From assembly GCA_903837605.1 (NCBI GenBank), contig CAILVF010000056.1, positions 1-53,034 of the forward strand: a DNA stretch of 53,034 nt, in the 5' to 3' direction. The stretch comes from an uncultured Bacteroidales bacterium. GTDB taxonomy: Bacteria > Bacteroidota > Bacteroidia > Bacteroidales > FEN-979. The notes beneath the pieces are model-generated. The model did not search any database. It was given only the letters and a program-made list of their open reading frames with translations, and was not told the origin of the DNA. Shown piece after piece: positions 36,246-44,929 of the stretch (position 1 is its first letter; every line of letters begins with the position of its first letter). Both the position numbers and the translations under genes were made by a program.

Positions 36246-37290
36246 CCATCGGAATATTTAAAATTACAGTAAAACGCACAGCATCATGGCTTATTTTAAG
36301 CTCATGATCCCCGGGGTAAAGCAGCTCAAGGCGGTTGCGAAGGTTCACAAGACCTATCCCCCGGGATTTTGTGGCTCCCTCATCCGCAGAAACGCCCATA
36401 TTGTTTTCAATATAAGCCTGCAGCCTGTTTCCCGAAATACTGATCAGTATTTTGGCGAATACAGGCCCTGCAGCTCCTTTGATGCCATGTTTAAAACAAT
36501 TTTCGATGAGAGGGAGAAGGAGCAGGGGCGCTACCTGCCAGCCGGCAGTTTCAGCAGGCAATTCAATTTCAATGGCCGCCGACTTACCTGCCCTGAGCTT
36601 CTGAAGTTCCACATAATCGTTCATTGCAGGGAGTTCCCTTGAAAGATCAACCCGCCCGGCGGAAGTCTCATACAGCACATACCTGAGAAAATCTGACAGC
36701 CTTAGCACAAACTCGGGAGCTTTGCCTGAGTTTTGCAGCACAAGGGAGTAGATGCCCGCCAGGCTGTTGAAGAGAAAATGGGGATTGACCTGGTTTTTCA
36801 GGGCGTCGAGACGGGTTTCGGCGTTTTCTTTCTCAAGTTTCACCAGCTCGTTCCTGGCCTCCATAAGCATGAACCAGCCCCTGGAAAGCTTGAGCAATGT
36901 GGTAATCGCGGTGAATACCAGGCTGAATTTAAGAAGGTCGCCGAACTCGTAATATGAAATAAAATAATAGCCGGGCAGGATAATATCGGTTAGTTTTGAA
37001 AATGTGAGGATGTTCAGCAAGGCTGTTGCTACTATACAGGCAAGCAGCAGGAAGAAATAAGGAAAGTACATCTTCCTGCTCAGAAAACGGGGGATCAGTA
37101 CGAGGAGGTTAAGGTAAACGCCGGGGAGAAGGCTTGCTATGAATATCATGGTATATACCAGGTCAATCTTCTGGAAATCCGCAGAAGTGGCGAATATCCT
37201 CAGCAGGATATAATACGCAAGAAGCCAGAAAAGCAGGTGTTGTAACCACCTGCTTCCTGCGAATTTTCTCATGTTTTTCATCCTGTTCAT
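36217..37290 (-). CDS. LytS-type membrane histidine kinase
   Basis: A 357-residue kinase with four or so membrane helices in the first 140 residues, a coiled-coil linker, then the His_kinase (PF06580-type) motif NPHFLFNSLAGI with the phosphorylated His, and an ATPase domain with LLPLIENCFKHG. It has no separate sensor domain, which is usual for the group. The gene is the first of the pair with the LytTR regulator. Confidence 0.92.
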   Translation of the reverse strand: MNRMKNMRKFAGSRWLQHLLFWLLAYYILLRIFATSADFQKIDLVYTMIFIASLLPGVYLNLLVLIPRFLSRKMYFPYFFLLLACIVATALLNILTFSKLTDIILPGYYFISYYEFGDLLKFSLVFTAITTLLKLSRGWFMLMEARNELVKLEKENAETRLDALKNQVNPHFLFNSLAGIYSLVLQNSGKAPEFVLRLSDFLRYVLYETSAGRVDLSRELPAMNDYVELQKLRAGKSAAIEIELPAETAGWQVAPLLLLPLIENCFKHGIKGAAGPVFAKILISISGNRLQAYIENNMGVSADEGATKSRGIGLVNLRNRLELLYPGDHELKISHDAVRFTVILNIPMDEKAPLPGH

Positions 37291-37296
37291 ATCGCA

Positions 37297-37331
37297 ATCA
37301 CGATTATCACGATCATCACGATCATCACGGG
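37297..37331. repeat. 9-bp minisatellite over a stop codon
   Basis: ATCACGATT, ATCACGATC and ATCACGATC followed by a partial ATCACGGG. It contains the stop codon (37325-37327) of the next minus-strand gene and lies before the start of the LytS-type kinase gene. Confidence 0.75.
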
Positions 37332-37954
37332 TTCCTTTTCAAAACAAAGGTATAATCATTCTTGTTATCTTTGAATGCGGCGGGATCATTACCGTATTTG
37401 TCAATGAATTTCTGCAGATCAGCCGTCGGCGCGGTCAGGATCACCTGGAAATTATCCGGATTTTTTTCATCAAGATCATATGGTATTCTTTCATGCGCGA
37501 TCCTGATCCTGTTCTCATTGAAGAGTTTTATAAGCCATTCCTCGTTATACCACCTGATGGTGATCTGCTTGTTTGCCAGCTCCACCTTTGCCAGGGTATG
37601 GGCAGGGATCATGTGCATTACCGCCAGGTCCTGGCCTTGCATATCAGGGAGGTAAAAATCGAGATAAAGCTGGTTGTTAACGGTGAAGAGATGTGCAAGG
37701 AACTTTGAAGTTCCATTTTTATCGGTGAATTTAATATCATAGGCATTGCCGTTCTTTTCAGGCTTGAATATTCCGGCAAATCCTTTGTGCTGGCTTATTT
37801 CCCAGGTCGAGGAATCCTTACCCTGCCAGTTCCCAAGCAGTTCAGGTTTATAAATAACATCCTTTTCGGTATAGAAAGGATGAAGGGCTTTTACGAGGCA
37901 GCTGCTCATCGTAATTGCGATAAGGGCGATCAGAATTATCAGTTTTGTTTTCAT
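37325..37954 (-). CDS. Hypothetical lipoprotein
   Basis: A 209-residue protein from the ATG at 37954, which gives a clean lipoprotein signal (lipobox ITMSSC). An upstream in-frame extension lacks signal character. The mature part has many beta strands, with GNWQGKDSSTWEISQ and a hydrophobic LYLDFYLP strand. I do not recognise the family. It precedes the LytS/LytTR pair on the same strand and may be in the same transcript. Confidence 0.7.
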   Translation of the reverse strand: MKTKLIILIALIAITMSSCLVKALHPFYTEKDVIYKPELLGNWQGKDSSTWEISQHKGFAGIFKPEKNGNAYDIKFTDKNGTSKFLAHLFTVNNQLYLDFYLPDMQGQDLAVMHMIPAHTLAKVELANKQITIRWYNEEWLIKLFNENRIRIAHERIPYDLDEKNPDNFQVILTAPTADLQKFIDKYGNDPAAFKDNKNDYTFVLKRNP

Positions 37955-38077
37955 GGTGTTTGAATTATGATACAAAGGAAGCATGCCGGCCCGGCGGAAA
38001 AAAATTATTTCGTCGAACAGCATGAAAAGGTCGACAAACATTCAGGGCCATGGTACTAAATTTTAAGAGGCAATCAA

Positions 38078-38107
38078 TTGACTTATTTAAATATCCGATT
38101 ATCTTTG
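38078..38107 (+). promoter_or_regulatory. Promoter of the sodium:solute symporter gene
   Basis: TTG (38078-38080) and TATCTTTG (38100-38107) with 19 bp between match the Bacteroidota promoter. The ATG is only 5 bp after the -7 box, so the transcript would be leaderless or nearly so. Confidence 0.55.
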
Positions 38108-38111
38108 TTTA

Positions 38112-39524
38112 ATGAACAGGTTTTTCGAACAGCTTCCGGGAAGCAACCTCAGCCCTTTCGATATTCTTCTGCTTGTTCTGTATGCCTCCATAAGCCTGGG
38201 TATCGGCTTGTATGCCTCAAAGCGCAAATCCGATTCCGATTTCATGATTGCCGGGCGCAGCATAGGCATCATAGGTTTTGTGACCTCCGTTGTGGCCAGC
38301 TACATAGGAGGGGCTGCGCTCGTAGCCTATTCAGCCTATGTATACCGTTTCGGGATATCGGCCTTTGCCGTCTTCATGGGCACTGCAATCGGCTTCCTGG
38401 TGTTCATCCCTTATGGGCTTAAACTAAGGAAATTCAGCGGGGAGAAGCAGTTCTTTACACTTTCCGACTGGTTTTATTTCAAATTCAACAAGAAGACCGG
38501 GCTGGTTTCGGCGATCATCCTCCTGATCGTTTATTCGGGAATGCTTCTGAACCAGTTTATCGCGGGAAGCAGCCTGCTGGCCAGCATCAGCGGATGGTCA
38601 TATGAAACCGGACTGATACTGAGCGCTGCACTGATCATCACATACCTTCTGGCCGGGGGGTTCAGGAGTGTGATCAGGACCGACATCTTCCAGTACATGG
38701 TGCTGCTGGTCATCATCATCCTCATTGCTTCGGTGATTTTCCAGGATAAGCGTGACTTTGCGGTTGAACTGGTTGATTTTTCGCGGATGAACCTGGGAAT
38801 GACCGTCGCCTTTTCGGCTTTCGGGATCTTCATTATTTTCCAGAGTGCAGAATACTGGCAGAGGGTTTACGGGGCGCGCTCCGACCGCATCGTCAGGAAC
38901 GGATTTATCCTCTCTGCTATATTCACCGTGATAACAGGGATCGCTATCACCATGGTCGGGCTTGCCGCACACAGCCATCTTCCAGGTATTGAAGCCAAGG
39001 ATGCTTTTGCCAAAGGCCTCACCCTGCTGCTGCCGCGTAAACTCCTCGGCGCTTCCCTAATCATGATCTTTGCCGCAATCATGAGTGCCGCAGATACACA
39101 GATCTTCGTGCTGGCTTCCTCCGTAGCAGTAGACTGGTATGACAAACTCTCGGGACGAAAATCGGATGATAAACGGCGCATGCTCATCACAAGGCTCGGG
39201 ATCGTAGGGTTTACAAGCCTGAGCTGCCTTGGGGCTTTTTTCCTGAGGGACCTGGTGGCGGTCATTGTTTTTATCACAGGAATAGGCTTTACCATCATCC
39301 CTGCCTCGGTGGCATCCTTTCACTGGAAGATCAGCAGCACGGCCGCCCTCGCCAGTTTTGCCAGCGGCATTACATATATTTTTATTCTCATCGGTATCGC
39401 GCTTTTCCAGGGTAATCCCAAAGAATTCTTTAAAGATAATGCCGACCTGGCTATTTTATCTGTATTCGTTTCAGCCCTGACATTGTTCGTTGTTAATTTA
39501 TTCTCCAAAAAAAGGGCTTCATGA
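38112..39524 (+). CDS. Sodium:solute symporter (SSS family)
   Basis: A 470-residue membrane protein with about 13 helices and SSS marks: YASKRKSDSDFMIAGRS after the first helix, a conserved GGFRSVIRTD segment with the following helix, and YWQRVYGAR in the middle. It uses a sodium gradient for uptake; the substrate cannot be named. Its stop overlaps the next start by 4 bp (ATGA), so it is cotranscribed with the BamA-like gene. Confidence 0.92.
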   Translation: MNRFFEQLPGSNLSPFDILLLVLYASISLGIGLYASKRKSDSDFMIAGRSIGIIGFVTSVVASYIGGAALVAYSAYVYRFGISAFAVFMGTAIGFLVFIPYGLKLRKFSGEKQFFTLSDWFYFKFNKKTGLVSAIILLIVYSGMLLNQFIAGSSLLASISGWSYETGLILSAALIITYLLAGGFRSVIRTDIFQYMVLLVIIILIASVIFQDKRDFAVELVDFSRMNLGMTVAFSAFGIFIIFQSAEYWQRVYGARSDRIVRNGFILSAIFTVITGIAITMVGLAAHSHLPGIEAKDAFAKGLTLLLPRKLLGASLIMIFAAIMSAADTQIFVLASSVAVDWYDKLSGRKSDDKRRMLITRLGIVGFTSLSCLGAFFLRDLVAVIVFITGIGFTIIPASVASFHWKISSTAALASFASGITYIFILIGIALFQGNPKEFFKDNADLAILSVFVSALTLFVVNLFSKKRAS

Positions 39525-40870
39525 AAAGACATTTGCTCCTGGCAATTTTAATCCTTTCATTTTTCGCTTCGCGGATGAGTTTTGCCCAGTCTGACACGAC
39601 CCTGCATCCAAAGGAAAAACGAAAGAAAGGATGGGTTCCTTCCCCCTTGCCGGTGATAGGCTATGATGCCGACCAGGGCTTGCAGCTTGGAGCCCTTTGC
39701 CAGCTTTATGATTACGGAGACGGTTCGATATATCCCAATTACAGGCATACAATATATGCCGAGGTCTCCTTTTTTACAAGGGGCAGCGCGGTGTTCGAAC
39801 TTTTTTATGATTCCAAATACCTCATTCCGGGGAATATCCGCTTTACTGGAGATATAACCTACCTGCCCGAAAGGGCCCTCGACTTTTACGGTTTCAACGG
39901 GTATGAAGCAAACTATGATCATTCTTTCGAAGTACAGGGGAGCCCCGACTATATCTCAAGGGTATATTACCGCTGCCAGAGAAAGCTGTTCCGTGTGCTG
40001 GCCGATTTCCAGGGCCCTATCCTGGGTCAGAAATTACGATGGCTGGCCGGGGTCAATTTTTTCGATATCAGGATGTCGACCGTAGATATCAGCAAGATCA
40101 ATGCAGGCAAAAAAGAAAGCAACCAGCTTCCCGACACCGCTTTATTATGGGATAATTATGTTAAGTACGGACTGCTGAACCCCGCGGAAGCAAACGGAGG
40201 GTCGCTTACTTTCCTGAAAATGGGACTGGTGTATGATACCCGCGATAACGAGCCGGCTCCTAACAGAGGGATATGGTCGGAAGTCGTCGTGATGGCAGCC
40301 CCTTCATTCCTGGGAAACAGTCCGTACGCCTTCGTAAAACTGTCGGTAACCCACAGGCAATTCTTTTCACTCATCAAAAAATATCTTGTCCTTGCTTACC
40401 GGCTGAATTACCAGGGAACCATTGGAGGGACCTCCCCTTATTATATAGATCCGTATATGTTCTCCTCATGGTCGCTTTCAACCAAGACCGATGGGCTGGG
40501 GGGTGCAAGGACCATCAGGGGGATCCTTCGCGACCGGGTTGTAGGTGACGGTGTGGCCCTGGCAAACCTGGAGGTCCGCTGGAAATTCTGGAGGACGCAC
40601 TTTCTTAAGCAAAACATATGTTTCGGCCTGGTCGGTTTCCTTGACGGGGGAATGGTGGTACAAAACCGGAAAGTCTATTCAAACCTGGTCCCTGCAAACC
40701 TGCAGTCGACCTATTTCAACTCTTCAGCCGACAGGATGCATTTCGCCGGAGGGTTTGGACTGAGGATTGCCGATAACGAGAATTTCATTCTCACGGTAGA
40801 CTATGGATTCCCGTTTAATACCCAGGACGGCAGCAGCGGGCTGTATGTCGGTATAGGACACATGTTCTGA
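39521..40870 (+). CDS. BamA/TamA-like outer-membrane beta-barrel protein
   Basis: A 449-residue protein with a signal peptide (1-22), no POTRA repeats in view, and an Omp85-like barrel whose sixth-loop motif reads LGGARTIRGILRDRVVG and whose last strand ends in GHMF, a typical beta-signal. Barrels of this short kind insert or secrete partners at the outer membrane; the cargo is unknown. It is translated together with the symporter. Confidence 0.8.
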   Translation: MKRHLLLAILILSFFASRMSFAQSDTTLHPKEKRKKGWVPSPLPVIGYDADQGLQLGALCQLYDYGDGSIYPNYRHTIYAEVSFFTRGSAVFELFYDSKYLIPGNIRFTGDITYLPERALDFYGFNGYEANYDHSFEVQGSPDYISRVYYRCQRKLFRVLADFQGPILGQKLRWLAGVNFFDIRMSTVDISKINAGKKESNQLPDTALLWDNYVKYGLLNPAEANGGSLTFLKMGLVYDTRDNEPAPNRGIWSEVVVMAAPSFLGNSPYAFVKLSVTHRQFFSLIKKYLVLAYRLNYQGTIGGTSPYYIDPYMFSSWSLSTKTDGLGGARTIRGILRDRVVGDGVALANLEVRWKFWRTHFLKQNICFGLVGFLDGGMVVQNRKVYSNLVPANLQSTYFNSSADRMHFAGGFGLRIADNENFILTVDYGFPFNTQDGSSGLYVGIGHMF

Positions 40871-40987
40871 GCCTTTTCCAGGCCGAACCGGTTCATAGCC
40901 CAGGGAAGTTTTGCCTTAATTTTCACCCCGATAAATCAATCGATGAACTTTTTAGTATGATGCCGTGTTAAAAAAATTATCATAATA

Positions 40988-41019
40988 TTTGGAAACAGTC
41001 TAATTAAAAGCTACATTTG
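40988..41019 (+). promoter_or_regulatory. Promoter of the 41053 gene
   Basis: TTTG (40988-40991) and TACATTTG (41012-41019) are spaced 20 bp, a full match to the Bacteroidota consensus. The leader is about 27 nt. Confidence 0.75.
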
Positions 41020-41052
41020 TTATCATTAATCAAAAACCTAAAAACACATCGT

Positions 41053-41595
41053 ATGAAATCAGTAAAAATTCAGTTAATCCTCTTTGCCTTGCTTGTTTTT
41101 ACAGCAGGCATGGCAGCCATGGCACAGGAAAAGAAAGCAGCTGTTCCCAATGACCAGGCATGGCTTCAGAAATTTGTAGGCAAATGGACTGCAAAGGTTG
41201 TAATGACCGATGATAAAAAGCAATCCCTGACTTTCACAACCCAGATGAATTATTCATCCGTGGCTGATGGCACAGGTGTTTACGGTACCGAATCTGCCGA
41301 TGACCCAAAATTAGGGAAATTGCGTGCATCCTATTTATTGGGCTACGACCCATACGAGAAAAAGATCCATTTCTATGCTGTCGTTAACATGGGTGTTTGT
41401 CATGACCATGATTGTACCTGGAAGTCACCCGACCATCTCTATATGGAGCACAACAGCATGAGGGATGGGAAGGCCTTTAAGGAAGCCATAGATATCGTAT
41501 TTAAAGACAAAAATACCATCGATTTTTCAGAGACTGATTTCCTGGCAGGGAACATTATAGAAACCGACAAAGGGATCTTTAAGAAAGCAAAGTAG
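41053..41595 (+). CDS. Secreted DUF1579-like protein
   Basis: A 180-residue protein from the ATG at 41053, with a signal peptide (1-24) and a beta-barrel-like domain: WLQKFVGKWTAK at the start, internal strands with YLLGYDPYEKKIHFYAVVN, and a C-terminal strand. An upstream in-frame TTG at 41017 lies on the -7 box and is not used. The function is unknown; the fold is guessed. It has its own promoter and is followed by two hairpins, so it is monocistronic. Confidence 0.75.
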   Translation: MKSVKIQLILFALLVFTAGMAAMAQEKKAAVPNDQAWLQKFVGKWTAKVVMTDDKKQSLTFTTQMNYSSVADGTGVYGTESADDPKLGKLRASYLLGYDPYEKKIHFYAVVNMGVCHDHDCTWKSPDHLYMEHNSMRDGKAFKEAIDIVFKDKNTIDFSETDFLAGNIIETDKGIFKKAK

Positions 41596-41622
41596 AACTT
41601 CAAAACTGACTAAAACACCGGG

Positions 41623-41639
41623 TTGCTTGCATCAAGCAA
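41623..41639 (+). terminator. Small hairpin after the 41053 gene
   Basis: TTGCTTG (41623-41629) and CAAGCAA (41633-41639) pair across a 3-nt loop. There is no U-run; it may be part of the mRNA's 3' end. Confidence 0.35.
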
Positions 41640-41651
41640 TATCAATCACTA

Positions 41652-41692
41652 AATTGCAGGGGTTATTGTGAAAAGCCCCTGCAATTATTTTT
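41652..41692 (+). terminator. Rho-independent terminator directly before the next ATG
   Basis: AATTGCAGGGG (41652-41662) pairs with CCCCTGCAATT (41676-41686), 11 bp, then T residues at 41688-41692. The next gene's ATG begins 2 bp later, so the terminator also fills that gene's 5' region. Confidence 0.75.
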
Positions 41693-41693
41693 C

Positions 41694-43652
41694 ATGGCGA
41701 ATCATTCATTGAATCTGCGGAACATCACTCTGTGGTTTACAGCCATTCTGCTCCTTTTTTTATTGTTATGCCTGGTTCTGCGCAACCCTTTCCTCAGGGC
41801 GGTTGTGGGATCAGGAATAACCCGCTTCAATGCAGGAAATAATGCCGATCTGAAGATCAGCAAAGCCAAATTCGAGGGAGTCTCCTCAATATTTCTTACA
41901 GGCCTGACCCTGAAACCTTCAGAAGGGGATTCTCTTCTCAGGATAGATACTCTTGATGTTTCTGTGAATCCCTGGAAGCTTCTTGCAGGAAGGTTGAATA
42001 TATCTTCTGTGAAAATCCGTAACCTTTACCTGATGGTGAACCGTCATGACAGCCTCACCAACTACCGATTCCTGTTGCGGTCAAAACAGCCCCGTTCGAA
42101 CGACAGTTCCGGATCATCATCACAAAGCGGGGATTCGGCAGGAGGTTACAGTAAAGCAAACTATTCCGAAACGGCAAACCGAATCTTCCGCTGGGTTTTT
42201 GACAAGATCCCGGGCGAAACCGATATCAGCAACCTCAACATCAGGAGTACTACCGGTTCCCACCAGGTGCTTGTCCACCTTGACCGGTTTTTTGTTGAGG
42301 ACCATGCTTTCTCAACCAGCATCAGGATCAGGGAAGATACATCAGAGGCTCTATGGAAGGCATCGGGACGGCTTGACAGCCGGAACCGCTTTATGGAAGC
42401 CGTTCTGTCATCCGCAGTCAACAAGAAGATATCATTGCCGTATATCGGGTTTAAATGGAATGCAAGCTTTTGTTTTGATTCGCTGATGTTCAGCCTGGCG
42501 GCAGGAAATTTCAGGAATGACGAAGCCGGGATCAAGGGCAGCATTGCATTTAAAGGTCTGAGGGTCTTTCATGAAAAGATTGCAGCTGACACTGTTAATC
42601 TACAGAAACTCGGGCTTGATTACCAACTCAATTTTGAAACCGGGGCCATTGAACTGGATTCGGCAACAACTGTTACTTTCAATGACCTTGATTTTCATCC
42701 GTATTTTAAATACCGCCCGGGACCGCCGGGTCAGTTAAGCCTGAGGATCAACAAACCATGGTTTCCCGCCAGGGATTTGTTTTCTTCTTTACCCGAAGGC
42801 TTGTTTACCACCCTGAAGGGACTCGAAACATCGGGAGAGCTTTCATATTACCTCGATTTCTTTGTTGATCTGTCGATGCCTGATTCCCTGAGATTTGACA
42901 TGGAGCTGAAACGTCAGCAGTTCAGGGTCCTTTCATACGGCCGGGGTGACCTGCTGAAGCTTGACAGTTCCTTTCTGTATACGGCATTTGAAGATGACCA
43001 ACCCGTGCGCACTTTCCAGGTCGGCCCCGAAAACCCCAATTTCAGGAAGATCTCACAGATCTCTCCTTTTCTTCAGTATGCAGTAATGACTTCCGAAGAC
43101 GGGGGGTTTTATCTTCACAGGGGCTTCCTGCCTGAGGCTTTCCGCGATGCAATTATTGCAGATATCAAAGAGGGCCGGTTTGTACGCGGGGGAAGCACTA
43201 TCAGCATGCAGCTTGTAAAAAACGTTTTCCTGAGCCGTAATAAAACAGTTGCCAGGAAAATGGAAGAAGCGCTGATCGTCTGGCTTGTCGAGAACCAGCA
43301 ACTATACAGCAAAGACAGGATGTATGAAGTATACCTGAATATTATAGAATGGGGCCCGCTTATTTACGGGGCCAATGAGGCATCGCGTTTCTATTTCAAT
43401 AAAGACGCTTCAAAGCTCAACCTTGCGGAGGCTATTTTCATGGCCTCCGTCATTCCCCGGCCAAAGTGGTTCAAATATAACTTTGACGAGACCGGCCATC
43501 TCAGGGCCAGTATGGCCGACTATTACCGCCTGGTCTCGGCGAAAATGCTTAGCAAGGGATGGATCAGCACTCAGGATGCTGACCGCCTGGTACCCGATGT
43601 GGAACTGAAAGGCCCGGCGAAGCTGATGCTCAGGGAAACCGGGGCAAAATGA
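41694..43652 (+). CDS. Peptidoglycan glycosyltransferase (GT51) fused to an AsmA-like N-terminal region
   Basis: A 652-residue membrane-anchored protein. One helix (about residues 12-30) is followed by a long periplasmic region (40-420) of AsmA-like character (strands with VSVNPWKLLAGRLNISSVKI). The C-terminal GT51 domain carries catalytic E468 in MTSEDGGFYLHRG and GGSTISMQLVKNVFLSR, as in monofunctional transglycosylases. It has no transpeptidase domain. It would polymerise glycan strands of the cell wall. The start lies 2 bp after the terminator; no promoter is seen between. Confidence 0.85.
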   Translation: MANHSLNLRNITLWFTAILLLFLLLCLVLRNPFLRAVVGSGITRFNAGNNADLKISKAKFEGVSSIFLTGLTLKPSEGDSLLRIDTLDVSVNPWKLLAGRLNISSVKIRNLYLMVNRHDSLTNYRFLLRSKQPRSNDSSGSSSQSGDSAGGYSKANYSETANRIFRWVFDKIPGETDISNLNIRSTTGSHQVLVHLDRFFVEDHAFSTSIRIREDTSEALWKASGRLDSRNRFMEAVLSSAVNKKISLPYIGFKWNASFCFDSLMFSLAAGNFRNDEAGIKGSIAFKGLRVFHEKIAADTVNLQKLGLDYQLNFETGAIELDSATTVTFNDLDFHPYFKYRPGPPGQLSLRINKPWFPARDLFSSLPEGLFTTLKGLETSGELSYYLDFFVDLSMPDSLRFDMELKRQQFRVLSYGRGDLLKLDSSFLYTAFEDDQPVRTFQVGPENPNFRKISQISPFLQYAVMTSEDGGFYLHRGFLPEAFRDAIIADIKEGRFVRGGSTISMQLVKNVFLSRNKTVARKMEEALIVWLVENQQLYSKDRMYEVYLNIIEWGPLIYGANEASRFYFNKDASKLNLAEAIFMASVIPRPKWFKYNFDETGHLRASMADYYRLVSAKMLSKGWISTQDADRLVPDVELKGPAKLMLRETGAK

Positions 43653-43687
43653 AATTTTATTATATTTACATCATTAAAATTCCGTGT

Positions 43688-44311
43688 ATGAATGAAATGT
43701 CATTTCAGCACTACCTCCTGGGCCTGTTTGCAGTGGCCAATAATGTCGCTGCAATACCGCTTTATATCAGCCTTATCCAGGGGCGCACCGAAAAGGAGCA
43801 GCATAAGATCTGCCGGACTGCGACATTGGCTTCCTTCATCACCATGATCACATCATTATTCGCAGGCCTTGCCGTTCTGAACTTTTTCGAAATAAGCATA
43901 CCGGCATTCCGCATTGCAGGCGGTTTGTTGCTTCTCAGCACAGGCTTCAACATGATGAATTCCGTTCAGAAAGCGATGGAAATGGCAGAACAGACTTTCT
44001 CGAAAATAATCTCCACGGCAATAATTCCAATAGCAATTCCTATGACAACCGGGGCCGGTACCATGTCGACCATCATCCTGTTTTCAGAGAGCGCCCGCCA
44101 CCAGCCATACCTGCAATTCTCACTCATGGGAGCCATCGGGATCATGACGGTGATCATTTACATTACTTTTTATTATGCGCCCAAAATCGTCAGTTATCTT
44201 GGCTCAACAGGCCTCGACGTGCTCACCAAGATATTCGGACTTATAACGCTGGCACTGGGAATACAGTTTATCCTGACAGGGATCTCAGGCGCCTTTCCAA
44301 AGATTTTATAA
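43688..44311 (+). CDS. MarC-family integral membrane protein
   Basis: A 207-residue protein with six membrane helices and the MarC pattern (an N-terminal NVAAIPLYISL and a central IPLAIPMTTGAG-like sequence, here IPIAIPMTTGAGTMST). The ATG at 43688 gives the usual N-terminus. The function of MarC proteins is not settled. It follows the GT51 gene by 35 bp. Confidence 0.9.
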   Translation: MNEMSFQHYLLGLFAVANNVAAIPLYISLIQGRTEKEQHKICRTATLASFITMITSLFAGLAVLNFFEISIPAFRIAGGLLLLSTGFNMMNSVQKAMEMAEQTFSKIISTAIIPIAIPMTTGAGTMSTIILFSESARHQPYLQFSLMGAIGIMTVIIYITFYYAPKIVSYLGSTGLDVLTKIFGLITLALGIQFILTGISGAFPKIL

Positions 44312-44329
44312 TGCAATAAAACCTGACGT

Positions 44330-44890
44330 ATGTATAAGCTTTTTATTTTCTTTTTTTGCTGGCTGATAGCAATTCAGCTTCACAGCCAGAATACTGTTAA
44401 ACCTTCAGGCCCAGGTCAGGTCCGGTTCATCCCTACCGGCCAGGTATTACAGGACCTCCAGGGCAGCGGCAAAGCTTCAAAATATTATGAGAAATCCCAG
44501 GACCTTATTTACCTTGATGAAACCCTGATAACGGCATTGAATGCCATTCAGGCCGATGCTGTTTCACCTGAGAATGTTGAAATGATCAAATATATAAACG
44601 GCAGGGACCAGAAGCCATACAGGGAAATCTGGGATCATAATGTGTATATGAAATATGCTTCAGGCCTCTCTGATATTAAACAGCTTCTGACGGATGCCGA
44701 TGCACTGGCCGATCTGAAAAAAAGGCTGGGAAGGGAGTTTTACCGCCTTGATGCCACGGCGTTTATCAATGGCACCGACAGGATCATGTTCATCCTTAGG
44801 ACCCCCGACGCTGATGCCGGTTCCTTTTACAGGGCCATACTTGCCAATGGATCCATTCGTCTTGATGAAATCTCAAACTGGAGAGACTAG
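44330..44890 (+). CDS. Hypothetical secreted protein
   Basis: A 186-residue protein with a signal peptide (1-19, FFFCWLIAIQLHSQ) and a mixed helix-strand mature part. No motif is recognised. It starts 18 bp after the MarC stop and is likely in the same transcript. Confidence 0.6.
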   Translation: MYKLFIFFFCWLIAIQLHSQNTVKPSGPGQVRFIPTGQVLQDLQGSGKASKYYEKSQDLIYLDETLITALNAIQADAVSPENVEMIKYINGRDQKPYREIWDHNVYMKYASGLSDIKQLLTDADALADLKKRLGREFYRLDATAFINGTDRIMFILRTPDADAGSFYRAILANGSIRLDEISNWRD

Positions 44891-44929
44891 TGATCTCTCC
44901 AGGCTTTGTTTTAATTTTATAGGCAGTTT

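Noticed and set aside
35526..37290. LytS/LytTR pair as the PUL regulator
   Set aside because: It is more than 5 kb away beyond unrelated genes, and the Nudix-like regulator is directly divergent from the locus.
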